This document shows positions 44,876-55,742 of a DNA stretch of 64,000 nt, in pieces. The stretch comes from Aralia elata. Lineage: Eukaryota; Streptophyta; Magnoliopsida; Apiales; Araliaceae. The notes beneath the pieces are model-generated. The model was not told the DNA's origin and did no database searches. It saw only the letters and a program-made list of their open reading frames with translations. Location: contig CM068386.1 in the NCBI GenBank assembly GCA_034770075.1, positions 46,904,896-46,968,895 of the forward strand, written 5' to 3'. The position numbers and the translations under genes were made by a program. Within the stretch, counting starts at the first letter, position 1. Every line of letters starts with the position of its first letter.

Positions 44876-45060
44876 TACTAGGAATAATTATGATAGCCAA
44901 ACTCTCGTTCCTTCCTTTCCTCCCAACTTAAATAAGCTTCAGGATCGCGCCTTCCTTGAAAAGATCTCTTTTGCCACTCATAATTATGTTCATAACCATA
45001 ATTATACATGTTCGCTGCAAAACAAAGGTTAGTAGATAAAGAAAATTTTTCCTCACACAT
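44876..45060 (-). pseudogene. N-terminal Gag-like segment, separated from the long frame by one TAG
   Basis: On the minus strand from the ATG at 45060: CEEKFSLSTNLCF, NMYNYGYEHNYEW, then GRRDPEAYLSWEERKEREF and YHNYS, then TAG at 44876-44878. The frame continues directly into YKKFKLAVQDFSNYATTWWA and the long CDS. F(Q)G..DPEAYL.WE...E.. and ...YA..WW are the usual start of plant gypsy Gag. One TAG in the same frame could be a mutation or, less likely, a regulated readthrough site. Confidence 0.65.
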
Positions 45061-45530
45061 TTCCTTACGTGTTTCGCTCAAACAATATATCCCACAATTA
45101 TGAAACGCTCGTGTATCACACAATTTAGGCTTTTACCCTCAATTGATCTCACACTCTTGCCTTTTACCTCTCAAATTCCCTCTTATAGGTTCGTTTTGAA
45201 TTCACCAAATAAATATCTCAGTTTTTCTATCAATCCAACAAGAACTTATCACAAACAAAATATAGCAAGTGTGAAGTACGATAACCACCAAATTTCCACG
45301 ATCACTAATTAAGATCCTCTTGAGTGAAACCCTAATGTCTTCAAATTTCATAAATTCCAACAATAGAACCAAATGATAGATTCTTTAATATAATCCCAAT
45401 ATTCACGAAACTTATGAAGCCCAAGCAATTGCAACAATAATAATTTTTCCCAACACTTTTTTTTTAACTTTTTTTTTTAACTTTTTTTTTCTCACCAACA
45501 AGAAAATAAAGGATAAGTAACCTGCTAGGA
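45061..45530 (-). other. Leader of the 6.0 kb element
   Basis: Non-coding stretch between the primer site and the Gag-like start. It includes two A-rich runs on the minus strand (about 45458-45491), which are poly-T on the plus strand. No credible ORF or regulatory site seen. Confidence 0.5.
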
Positions 45531-45547
45531 ACTTAGCTCTGATACCA
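45531..45547 (-). other. Primer-binding site, initiator tRNA-Met
   Basis: On the minus strand TGGTATCAGAGCTAAGT lies two bases after the end of the 5' LTR. TGGTATCAGAGC is the standard initiator tRNA-Met complement used by many plant LTR elements. It fixes the orientation of the element. Confidence 0.92.
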
Positions 45548-45549
45548 AA

Positions 45550-46681
45550 TGATAGACTCCACGACACGCTTGCGTGAGGTGGTCGTCGCCTGGATCGCTT
45601 CCAGCAAGTTATAAACGTGGAACTCGTTCGAATCCTTAATCCCTCGCCTGAATATAGACGATAAACCTTGGAATAGTCGATCAAGCAATTTGAATGTATG
45701 AAGGATGAAACACCAATAACACTTTGACCCTCGTTTAATTCAAACGATAATCTCCGTATGATTGAATGATACGGTAGAATAACGCCATACACAATTGTGA
45801 TTTGTTGTATGATAAGTTGATAATTGAATCTCAAGAAAACTAAGAAATTAATTTAGGAATTCTTAAAGAACCAAAAGATGAGAAACCTAACAAAATAATT
45901 GTATTGAATAAAATCTGATTTGTATATGTCTTAATTACACAACCCATGTATTCTATTTATACTAATAGAATAAACCCTAAAAAAAACCCTAAATCCTAAA
46001 AGGAATAGAAATTCAATTGGAAATAAAATTCTACCTAACTAATTAATATGGAAATCAAATCATATATAATAAATATCCTAATTACATTAGAAATCTAAAA
46101 GATATGAAAAATCTCTATAATCATGGAATTAAATCTTGGAAAATCTGGAAAAATGCGTTGCCTCGAAAAACGCGCTGAACTTTCTGACGCCCTGGCGCGG
46201 GGCGCGCTGAAATTGGCCTGGCACGGCGCGGGCCGCGCTACACTTGCAGAACCCTCAAACCTCCTTGGCGCGGGGCGCGCTGCTCTGGCAGATTTGACCA
46301 TTTTGCCCTTTTACGTCCCAAACGTGATTCTTTGCTCCTCTTTCGTTCCCTTCATTGAACTTGAATCTTTGGAAGAACGTAATGAATGAACTTAGAATCA
46401 TATCCACTGATGAATGCTTTGACACGAAACTTGAATCTCTTCCTTTCATTCCGCTCAATACATGATGAATCGGCTTGCGTTGACTTGGTCTCACTAAATA
46501 TATTGTATCTAGTAATCCCAAATCATAGAATTTACCCTCTACTCGCGATTCACTTGAATTTAGCCTCAAATTAAGTGTTCTGGAGTAGTTTTCAGCCCAA
46601 TCGCTCACGATCATTTGTTCGACACCCAGAACATGAGTTGACTCTTGATTGCTTGATGCGAGCCTGGTCAGGATCTCATCA
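45550..46681 (-). mobile_element. 5' LTR of the 6.0 kb element
   Basis: 1132 bp, plus-strand ends TGATAGACTCC...ATCTCATCA, followed by ATGTC (46682-46686). It matches the left LTR closely except for short indels in the GC-rich part (about 46160-46290) and scattered substitutions. Confidence 0.92.
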
Positions 46682-46686
46682 ATGTC

Positions 46687-47484
46687 TCATTGAAATAAAT
46701 ATCTGTAAGGCACATGTCCTTATATCACATATAGAAAATAAATAATAACTTTATTTTCTTCTATTATAAATTATTTATATCGATTCATTTACATATAGTA
46801 AATATGACTTAATATATTTACCATATTATGTAATTATACACATTACCTCATATAAAGCCGTACATATAAAATAAAATAATTCAAGGCTAGAATTTATCTT
46901 AATAAATAATTGCCTTAAAATAATTTCTCCCATCTACACCTTTAGTCGTGTATTTAGCCGTGTATAAATTCCTATCCAATATTTATTCATAGATGTATTG
47001 ATTTTCTTCCCTTCTCAACACTTACATAATTTATTAACATTATTCAGAATATTAAATATATTACCATGATAAGTAATATAAAAATAATACCAAGTTTAAT
47101 TAACATAAACGTTTCGTTTTCCTTATGCACAACACATATATTAATTCACCATTGTATAAAAGTGAGTTAACTTCTTCTATCACGTTACTGCCACACAAGG
47201 CTTTAATATTCAAATCATATTATCCAAAAATATAATTTTCAACTTAATTAATTACTACCTCCTTCCATAATTCAGCGATTAAACTTCAAGTTCAATCATA
47301 CTTTCTTTAATAGCTTAGCTATCTCTTAGAACTTCACATAAATTGGCTTCTTCTTACCAAGCCACAAGAATTCAAAATATATATAACACATACATGTTCC
47401 AATTTGAATCCGACACATGACATAGTAAGAATTTTATTTACTAAATTCTTATTTTAATAATTTCTAAAAATCCGGGTTCTTACA
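46687..47484 (-). mobile_element. Second minus-strand gypsy LTR, right part (LTR start)
   Basis: This completes the LTR interrupted at 40665. On the minus strand it begins TGTAAGAACCCGGATTTTTA at 47484. It is AT-rich, with no gene. Confidence 0.65.
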
Positions 47485-47725
47485 TCCTCTCCCCCTTATA
47501 AGGATTCCGTCCTCGGAATCACTGAAACCTTCCCCACTCGGTACTATTCTAAATATTACATATTCTTTAGATAACTTCATCCCTTCTCTTTTCGAAATTT
47601 CATTTCTTTCTTGGAATTATTATAACTTGCCCAACTTAATCATTACATGTCGCCTTCTACCACTTTCTTCTTTCTAAGGAATATTCTCCTTACCCCTTTC
47701 TCCCTACAGAAGAATAAGAGTCTCC
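47485..47725 (-). other. Polypurine tract and 3' internal end of the second minus-strand gypsy element
   Basis: On the minus strand, GAGGACGGAATCCTTATAAG then GGGGGAGAGGA directly precedes the LTR start, a typical chromovirus/gypsy 3' border. The remaining 200 bases are non-coding 3' sequence. The region ends at 47725 where a CACTA transposon begins; the pol region of this element is not in the window. Confidence 0.7.
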
Positions 47726-48459
47726 CACTACAAGAAAAGGGTCTATCAGCGACAGCGTATCAGCGACCGCCGTCGGTCGTAGATACCTATCAGCGACCGA
47801 CTTCAGTCGCTAATAGTCGTCGCATAAAATCTGGTCGCTGGTGTGCACATCGGCGACCACTATTAGCGACGGATATATCTGTGACCGCCAATAGCGACCG
47901 AATTCGTCATCTCGGTCGCTAAGCTAAGTCAGCATGGCTCAAGGCCAAAGGCTGACGTGGCCCACGTGTCATCGACTGCAAACAGCGACCGCGTGCGGTC
48001 GCTAATGCCCTCAAATGTTAGCAGTCGCTAATGAATATCAGCGACCGCATGCGGTCGCTGATTTGAAAAACTGAAAACCAGCCTTTTGTTGTTTTAGCAG
48101 AATTCCCAAAAAACCTGTACCTGTTTTGTACCTGCTTTATCCCAACAGACATACGCAACAATATAAACATCTTGCACAATAATGTAAACATCAATCGTCC
48201 ACCAAACTAATATATAAACTATATAAACCTTTAAACCAATATGAATTGAATAAATATAAACAAATCTAATGTTTAAGTAACATGAATGAATATAAAAGTA
48301 CAAAATTCTCAAAGAAGTACAAAACAGAGCTGTATCGATCGTCAAGCATCAACGTCTTAATTAGCTTCTCCTTGATCACCCTATAATTAACAAAATAATA
48401 AAACAAGTTACAACTATATACTAACTATGTTAATATTGGTATATTACGACAATATATAC
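47726..48459 (+). mobile_element. Left end of a CACTA (En/Spm) transposon
   Basis: It starts CACTACAAGAAAAGGG, the CACTA terminal inverted repeat. The next 340 bases are filled with subterminal AGCGACCG words and their complement CGGTCGCT (about 47748-48062), some as inverted pairs such as GCGACCGCGTGCGGTCGC. In En/Spm such repeats bind the element's DNA-binding protein. Beyond them lies the 3' end of a minus-strand gene (terminal exon 48357-48380). The other terminus would lie right of the window. The three bases before it are TCC, a possible target duplication that cannot be tested. Confidence 0.88.
48357..48380 (-). CDS. Candidate terminal exon of the CACTA gene
   Basis: On the minus strand an acceptor (TTAATTATAG) is followed by seven codons (GDQGEAN) and TAA at 48357-48359. 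The phase matches the donor at 57475-57476 after GDE. The intron between them would contain the whole copia B insertion. This is inferred from splice-site words and phase only. Confidence 0.4.
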   Translation of the reverse strand, partial: GDQGEAN

Positions 48460-50258
48460 TCTTAGGTTTGTATAACGCGAACATGTAAACAAATTACATA
48501 AATAAAGCGGAAGCGCGATAAAATCAGATTTTAAAATTTTATACAAACCATCACCATGATCTTTCTTTATGCACAATTATTAATTAAACGAAAGAGATGG
48601 AGAATAAGAATTATACCCTTGTAGAATTCTAGCTTCCTCAGGTACAAGTTCACCTCCAATTCCTTCGCGTTCTCCTTGAATTCCGCCAATTAAATTCCTT
48701 CCTTTGATCAACGTTAGCCACCCAAGTGTTTGGCTTCTAGAGGTGATTCACCAAGGAATAATACTTGTTCAAGAAGATGGGTGTTTGGCAAAACCCTAGT
48801 TTCTATCTCTATAAAAATTGCAAGTACTATCCACAATTCTTATGCAAGAGTGTGTTACCCTAATCTATGATAAGACTTCTCTTATTTATAGATATAGGAA
48901 AACCCTTTCCTAAACTATTTAGGATTAGGGTTTCTATTCTAATTAAATTCCTTTAATTAAATTAAACTCCTAATCTAATTAGGAATTCATGAGAGAGTAC
49001 TTCTATTAATTAATTCTCAATCTCTATTAGGAATTAAATAATAGTGATAGTAATAATAATAATAAGACTCCTCTTATTAATTTATATTTAATATTTCTAA
49101 AATATTAAATAATAAATATTAAGCTATTTAATTTATTCTATCTCCATATATTAAATTAAATATACTTAACTTATTATTATAATTATGTCATTTACTTATT
49201 AAATAAATATTTTCCTTTTGCAGTGTGACCCTTTAGGTTCTCCATATTAAACCGGTTGTGAATAAATCAATTAGAACAATTCTAATCTTATTTAAATAAA
49301 TAAATTAAACTATTTAATTTATTTAAATAAATAATATTTATTCTACAATAAGGGCAAGCCCCCTTAGCGATCAACGACTTTTCGGATAATATAGATTTCA
49401 ACATTAATCATAAAAGAACCTTTCAGTGCATAGTTACCGTACAATTCAATCCTTCTACCCTACAATGTCCCAATTAAATATAAGATATGGAATTACTATC
49501 AAGTCTTATTTTATTTAATTATATGTATTTCGATTCCCAAATGCACAACTCTAAATAATACAAATTAGAAACTTTTTTCTAATTTCATCCTGCCTTGGCC
49601 AAGAACTACTAAGTTGTCATTTATCGAATCACATAGGACATTCACATCTTTTACTAGACGTAGTAGATTCTTTGTTGATTATTCACCTATCTCCATGTAC
49701 AATTTATTATACTCAATCATACCCTTTGTTATACCCTAAAAGTCTTAAGGGACATGTCAAAGTATAACTCATCATACACAAGATACTATGATGATCTCAA
49801 GTCCAAGGATCACTTGTACTACTCTCACTAGAGGAATTCCTATTGACAGGCGAGTAAAACTCCATTAGGTATTCTTTAGCGAGCCATGTTCAGTGAACTT
49901 ATTCTCCAATAAGCACCTACATACTTGCTTTAGCGTCTCCACACAAATGATTATGAGATCAATCATCCTCTTCTTAAGAGCAAGCAACGTATGTACTAAT
50001 CTATCTGGATTCACTAATCCCCTTTTTAGTAATCCAACGATTAGGAACGATTTTAGTTTGTGAGCTATCTAGAATTTAGATCTCATTAGTATGATCACCA
50101 TCATGATTCTAAAAGCATTGCTCAAAACTATGGGTTTATCACATTTAATATAACAACACTATGTAGATAATGTAAAATGCCTTTAATAACCGAATAAGAT
50201 TACAAAGTATATGCTACATCATATTAAATATGATTGGCTTGTGTGCATACTACTTTCA
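48460..50258 (-). mobile_element. 3' LTR of copia copy B
   Basis: 1799 bp, the same length as the LTRs of the plus-strand composite. It is followed (in plus coordinates) by the polypurine tract in reverse complement at 50259-50269. Confidence 0.92.
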
Positions 50259-50282
50259 ATCTCCCACTTGCACTAAAGCCAA

Positions 50283-52849
50283 TCGTCATGGTATCTAATA
50301 CCCTTCTTCTCTAAGTGACGATCATCCTGCCGTTTGGATAAAGCTTCAATAAATGGATATGCAATGTTGTTCTTGAGAGTCCACTATCTCTATAGTGCTT
50401 TTCTTCTTTCAATGATTCCTCTAATCAAATGAAAGTGCCACAACACATGCTTGAATCCAAGATGAGACTTAGGAACTATTCCTAGTTCTGTAATGAACTT
50501 TTCATCCAAACAATCAACTTGCAGCTTCATTTACAGCTATATACTTTGTCTCTGTCACTAAATTAACAACTCTTTGCTATTTTAGAACCTTTCTAATTCA
50601 CTGCACCACCATTCAATGTAATAATTTACCCTAAAGTGGATTTGTTATCGTCTTGGTCAGTCTGAAAAACTTGATTCTGTTTAGCCCTCTAGTTTTAATT
50701 CAGACCTACTATGAATCATGATCACATCTTCAGTACTGGTTAAGTACTTAAAGATGTTTATCACTGTCTTACAGTGATCTTCTCCAGAATATGACTGATC
50801 AACATCATGTCTTGTATATTCATTGCATATATGATAGTAACTCATGCGATCTCTTTTTCATTGGAGACAATTTTAGAGAGATACACTCCATGGCTCATCA
50901 TCATGAGACCTCTCTTGGAGTTTGCCATGCTAAACGCCTTTAACATCAAATGAATATACGTTCATTGGGTCAAGCCGAACATCCTTTTAAATCTATCTAT
51001 ATAGATTTATATCCCCAATTTATAGGATGTTCCTCCCAAGTTATTCATGCAGGAATGTTTAGACAATTTTATCTTTACTGATTGTAGCATTGGTGTGTCA
51101 TTCCTTATCAATAATATATCAACATATAATACTAGGAATGTCACAGTGCTCCCACTAACCCTTTGTACACACTAAGTTCATTCTCGTTTTTGATAAAATC
51201 AAACTCTTTTGATTGTCTCATCAAAACGAATGTTCCATCTTTGAGAAGCTTGCTTCAATCCATAAATGGATCATTGTAGCTAAGAAACACAATTTGCTTT
51301 AACCTTTGCAACAAATTCCTCTAGCTGTATCATACATACATTCTCCTCAAGTCTTTATTGAGGAAGGTCGTCTCCACATCCATTTGCCAGATTTCGTAAT
51401 AAGTTGCAATCACAAGCAAAATCCAAATGGACTTGAGCATTACCCGGTAATAAGGTTTTATCACAATCAACTCCTTGACTTTATTCGAAACCTTTTAAAC
51501 AGGTCTGGTCTTATAGGTCTCTACCTTGCCATATGCCCTAGTCTTTCTCTTAAAGACCCATATACACCTTTTAGGCACTATGCCTTTCGGTGGAGTAACC
51601 AAAGTCTATATTTGGTTCTCATACATGGAGTCCATTTCGGATTTCATGGCCATCTGCCATTTCTCTGAGTGTCTTCTACTCATAGCCTCATCGTATATAA
51701 CTAGATTATCATCTTCTATGATGCGTACCTCATCATCATGCTCTATGATGAATCCATACCTCCTAGGTATCTTCGGTACTCTTCCAGATTTACGATTCGG
51801 TTGTGCTACAATAGGTCTATCTACAGGCTCCTCGGTTTGACTGAACGTTCTTTGTGGTTTTTGAACTCCTTCAAGATCTATTACCCTCCCACTAGTTCCT
51901 TCAATGATAAACACTTTTATCTAAGAAGGCAACGTGTATGATTATATTAATAATACCCTAAACTTTCTTTAGGATATCCCACAAACCTGCACTTGTCAGA
52001 TTTTGTCCCAAACTTATTTTTTGAAACCTTTTCACATAAGTTGGACAACCCCTTATCTTAACATACTTAAGACTATGAATCCTCCTTATCCATAACTTTT
52101 ATGGAGTCTTGGGGCTGAATTTTGAGGTTACCTTATTTTGTAGATATGTAGTCGTTTCTAGGGTATAACCCCAGATGGATACTGGAATATTAGTAAAAAT
52201 CATTATAGACTGCACCATGTCCAACAAGGTATAATTTCTCCTTTTAGATGCACCAATCAATTATTGCGTATCAGGAGGTGTCCATTATGAGAAAATACCA
52301 TTTTGAGATGATCTAGAAACTTATTACACAAGTATTCCTTCCTCGATCTGATCAAAGAATCTTAATACTTTGTCAATTTGTTTCACTTCTGAACTCTTTG
52401 AACCTTTAAAATGATTCAGACTTGTATTTCATTAAATACACATATTCAACTCTTTGAATGATCATCTCCTTTTCTTTTACTAGTTTGTTCAATTTACAAA
52501 ATTATTTTTTACGTAAGTCAAGTTTACAAAGTCCATCAAGTGATCTTCCAGTTTCAAACAAAACATTATCATTATAAATAGAACAACAATTGTTCTTAAA
52601 TATAATACCAGAACCTTCTTTGTCCAACAACGGAAGTAATAATGTTTTTAAAGAGAACTGGAACATAATAACAACTTATTAACTTAATAGACTTGCCCGC
52701 AAACAACGCTAAACTATAAGTTCCTACGGCTAATGTAGCAACCATTGCTCCATTCTCCACACGTATACTTACTCTTTGTTTAGCTTTCTACTTCTGCTTA
52801 GTCTCTGCATTGGATTGCATACGTGAGAACTATAGCCGGTATCCAATAC
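50283..52849 (-). pseudogene. Copia copy B pol
   Basis: Minus strand. Domains in element order: protease WVLDTGYSSHVCN (about 52840), a deleted pre-integrase and front integrase core (about 52500-52440), the remaining integrase core and C-terminal parts (52430-51960), RT from RKSGRVPKIPRRYGFI (about 51780) to LYVDIL (YVD at 51118-51126, one Asp of YVDD missing), a shortened TRPDV region (about 50840-50763) and a fragmentary RNase H. Numerous stops and shifts. The lesions match those of copy A. Confidence 0.83.
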
Positions 52850-53727
52850 CCAAGTAGAACCTTGACTTACAGAAAGATTTATTTCAATCATGGACAAACC
52901 TATATCTGTAACCGAAGCTTCACTAAGCTTCTTCTGGTTAGCCTCTGCAAGATTCTGCTTACAGTTTTCTTTCCAGTGTCCAGGCTTATTGCAGTGAAAA
53001 CAAACTCCTTTGCTATCTGCATCAGTTTTTGTTCTTATTATCCTTTGTTTTTGTCTTTCCTTATACCTTCTTTGAATTATTCTTCTTTTCAAAAGATCCT
53101 TTGGTTGCTACCAGTAAGACTTGGTCTTTCTTGGTTGGAAAATGACTCTCTACAGTTTTCAACATGTTTAAGCAACTCAGGCAGGCTGACATATAGCTTA
53201 TTCATGTGAAAATTCACAACAAATTGTGAGAAAGAGTCCGGAAGTGATTGCAAGATCAAATCTTGGATCAACTCTCCATCCATGACAAAACCTTGGTGTC
53301 CTAATTGTTCAATCAGATTGATCATTTTTAAAACATTTGTCTATACTATAGTGTCATCGGCCATTCTAGATCGGAAGAGCTTCTTAGATATCTGATATCT
53401 AATAGTCCTACTTTTATCGCCCTTCAACTCCTTGAAGGTGCAGGAGTATAGTAGGAGCATCCATAGTTTCGTGCTGACGCTGAAACTCGTTACTCATGGA
53501 TACGAGCATGATGCATTGAGCCAACTGTGCATCATCTTGCCACTTTTTAAAAGTAGCAATCTCTTCCTCAGAGGCATTGTCTGCAACCATTGCAGGGATA
53601 GGCGTATTAAGGATATAAGATAGCTTTTTAGCCTTGAGAACTATTCTCAGATTCCTTAACCAGTTCGTGTAATTCGGTCCGGTTAATTAGCATCTAATAT
53701 GCTCCGCAGTGATAGTAAATTAGACAT
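52850..53727 (-). pseudogene. Copia copy B gag
   Basis: Minus strand from an ATG at 53725-53727 with the same start as copy A. It includes LILQSLPDSFSQFVVNFHMN, LPELLKHVENC and an intact zinc knuckle, CFHCNKPGHWKENC (about 53010-52965). Frameshifts and stops break it, for example near 53100 and 53420. Gag with an intact knuckle could bind RNA, but this frame is not continuous. Confidence 0.83.
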
Positions 53728-55727
53728 TATAAAATTATGTAAATAAATTAACAATATTTTAGCATACATTTATTTTATTAATTACCAAAATAAATTAGGT
53801 CTTTATTTAAATTAGTATCTCCCACTATTTTCATCAAACTATATTACCCTCATTATATAGTTCGACAAATCTAATTAAAGATTTGCTAGTGAGAATAAGG
53901 ATCTCATTTCAAATGTATATAGCCTTGTGTGACACAACAAACTATATATAAATAAATAGGTAGACAACTATTGTCAATTACATCACTATGTAACTCCTTC
54001 TTCTTTTTTGCCTCTTAGATTATTTTCATCAAGTGTGACACATCCGAATCAAAATTATCTAAGTTAAGTCCAACCTAGCACTTCCATATATTCGAAAGAA
54101 AAACTTTGTCCTTGTGTGACACAACAAAACAACATCGTTCAGTTTATTTATAAGCATCGAATGTGATAAACCAACATCTTAAATATTTAATATTTGTCTT
54201 GTGTGACACAACAAACTCATATTAAATATTTAATACTCTATTGCTTTACCATGCTAGAAGGCGACGTTCGATATTCCAAAAATCTTTGAACGCTTAGGAC
54301 TTAATATAATTTCTTTGAGGGGTTTGTAATTATTAGTCTCATCTTGTTTAGCGCGCATGCACATATATATATAAAATACGCGTCATATTATTTAACATGC
54401 GAAGCATGTTGTATAATATATAATATATATATAGTAAACATGCACATATAGTATACTATATTCTACCCGGATTGATTATGGACTTTTATTCTAGTTTGGT
54501 TCACTAGAGCCACCAAGTGAACCAAGAGGTCAAACCTATGTTGCAAAAATTAAATTTAAATATAACTATTACATTTAAACCCGGGCTCCATTACAAACGG
54601 GTCTTCTTGCACTCCTTGCTCCTTTGTCTCCAATTCTTCAAAATAATTCTAACTAATCCTATTACATAAACTATTTAAAATAAATAGAAACCTTGATCAG
54701 CAGTCAAGGGGAAGTACATAGGAGGAAGATAGAATTTACATCAAGAAAAACTAGAGAAGACGAGGTACGCAGACCCCATTTATAAAAATCCATTCATTCA
54801 AGCATCCTCTAAAATAAATCCAATCACTCATTGGTCAATAGTCCATAATCAATCCCTATTTATTATCATACATATCTTCATATGCATCAATAAATAATAT
54901 TCATCTCATTAATAATAAAAACCATTCTATATATGCATTGATATCATTTAATGGGCAATATTAGTTAGTATAAAATCCAATTTCAACTCCAATTAGTTAT
55001 CATGGAATCCAATGCCAACTCTAATTAGTTATCATGAAATCCAATTCCAATTAAAATAAACTTCTTTATTTTAATCATATTCCAAATCAAAATAAAGTCT
55101 TTTATTTTAATTTATCCAATTTTGAATAAAAATAAACTCCTTTATTTTTAATCAAATTCCAAATCAAAATAAACTTCTTTATTTTAATTTATCCAATTTT
55201 TTTGAATAAAAATAAACTCTTTTATTTTTAATCAAATTCCAAATCAAAATAAACTCCTTTATTTTAATTTACAAAAATAAAAAAAATGAGGTCAATCCTG
55301 ATCATAAACCTTTAAAAGAAATAATCAAACAAGTCTTTAAGTCAAACTTCAAATCCAGAATTAAATAGTTTAAATATTAAACATTCTGATATCAAAAGTG
55401 ATTCTGGTGTAGTGGTAAGGCTTCCAACATATGACCAATAGGTCAAGGGTTCAAAACCCTCTAGTCCCAAATTAATTATTTCATTTTTAAAGGTTGACCA
55501 GTCAGCGCCACGTCAGCAGTCAGCAGTTAGCGCCACATCAGCAGTATGTGCCACGTCATCAGTTGATCAGTCAACGTTTGACCGTTAACTTTGACCTTTT
55601 TTTTAAAAAAAAATTTAATAAAAAAAATAAAATAATTTTACACAAACAGTTATGCCCAATTAAATTGTTCTAAACACATATCAATGTATATACAGAATCA
55701 AAACAATTAATAATTCGCATAAAGTTT
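53728..55727 (-). other. Leader of copia copy B
   Basis: Non-coding, homologous to 29701-31548. It has the TGTGTCACACAA words (about 53928, 54033, 54114, 54197) and the AATAAACTYCTTTATTTTAAT repeats (about 55040-55270). It carries about 330 extra bases (55285-55615) that copy A lacks: a tRNA-like segment and a cluster of CACGTCAGCAGT words. Confidence 0.75.
55400..55475 (+). repeat. tRNA-like segment with pol III A and B boxes (possible SINE)
   Basis: TGGTGTAGTGG (about 55408) fits the A box TRGYNNANNNG, and GGTTCAAAACC (about 55449) fits the B box GGTTCRANNCC at about tRNA spacing, with an AGGG/CCCT stem around the B box. The acceptor stem does not pair well, so this is not called a tRNA gene. 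It may be a SINE head or a tRNA relic inserted into the copia leader. Confidence 0.4.
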
Positions 55728-55741
55728 GGCTCTTGATACCA
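55728..55741 (-). other. Primer-binding site of copia copy B
   Basis: On the minus strand TGGTATCAAGAGCC follows the 5' LTR after one base, identical to 29687-29700. Confidence 0.82.
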
Positions 55742-55742
55742 C

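Larger units (their letters stand above)
40666..46681 (-). mobile_element. Complete 6.0 kb non-autonomous LTR element, target duplication ATGTC
   Basis: LTRs at 40666-41845 (3', 1180 bp) and 45550-46681 (5', 1132 bp), with ATGTC at 40661-40665 and 46682-46686. On the minus strand: primer site for initiator tRNA-Met (45531-45547), a Gag-like start, one very long frame, and a polypurine tract (41846-41865). The Gag-like start and the NPFQEEG/NPFQEKG words at the PPT resemble CRM-like chromovirus elements. There is no intact protease, RT, RNase H or integrase, so it must depend on a partner element. Confidence 0.92.

Noticed and set aside
55400..55475. Functional tRNA gene
   Set aside because: A and B boxes are present but the acceptor stem does not pair; reported only as tRNA-like.
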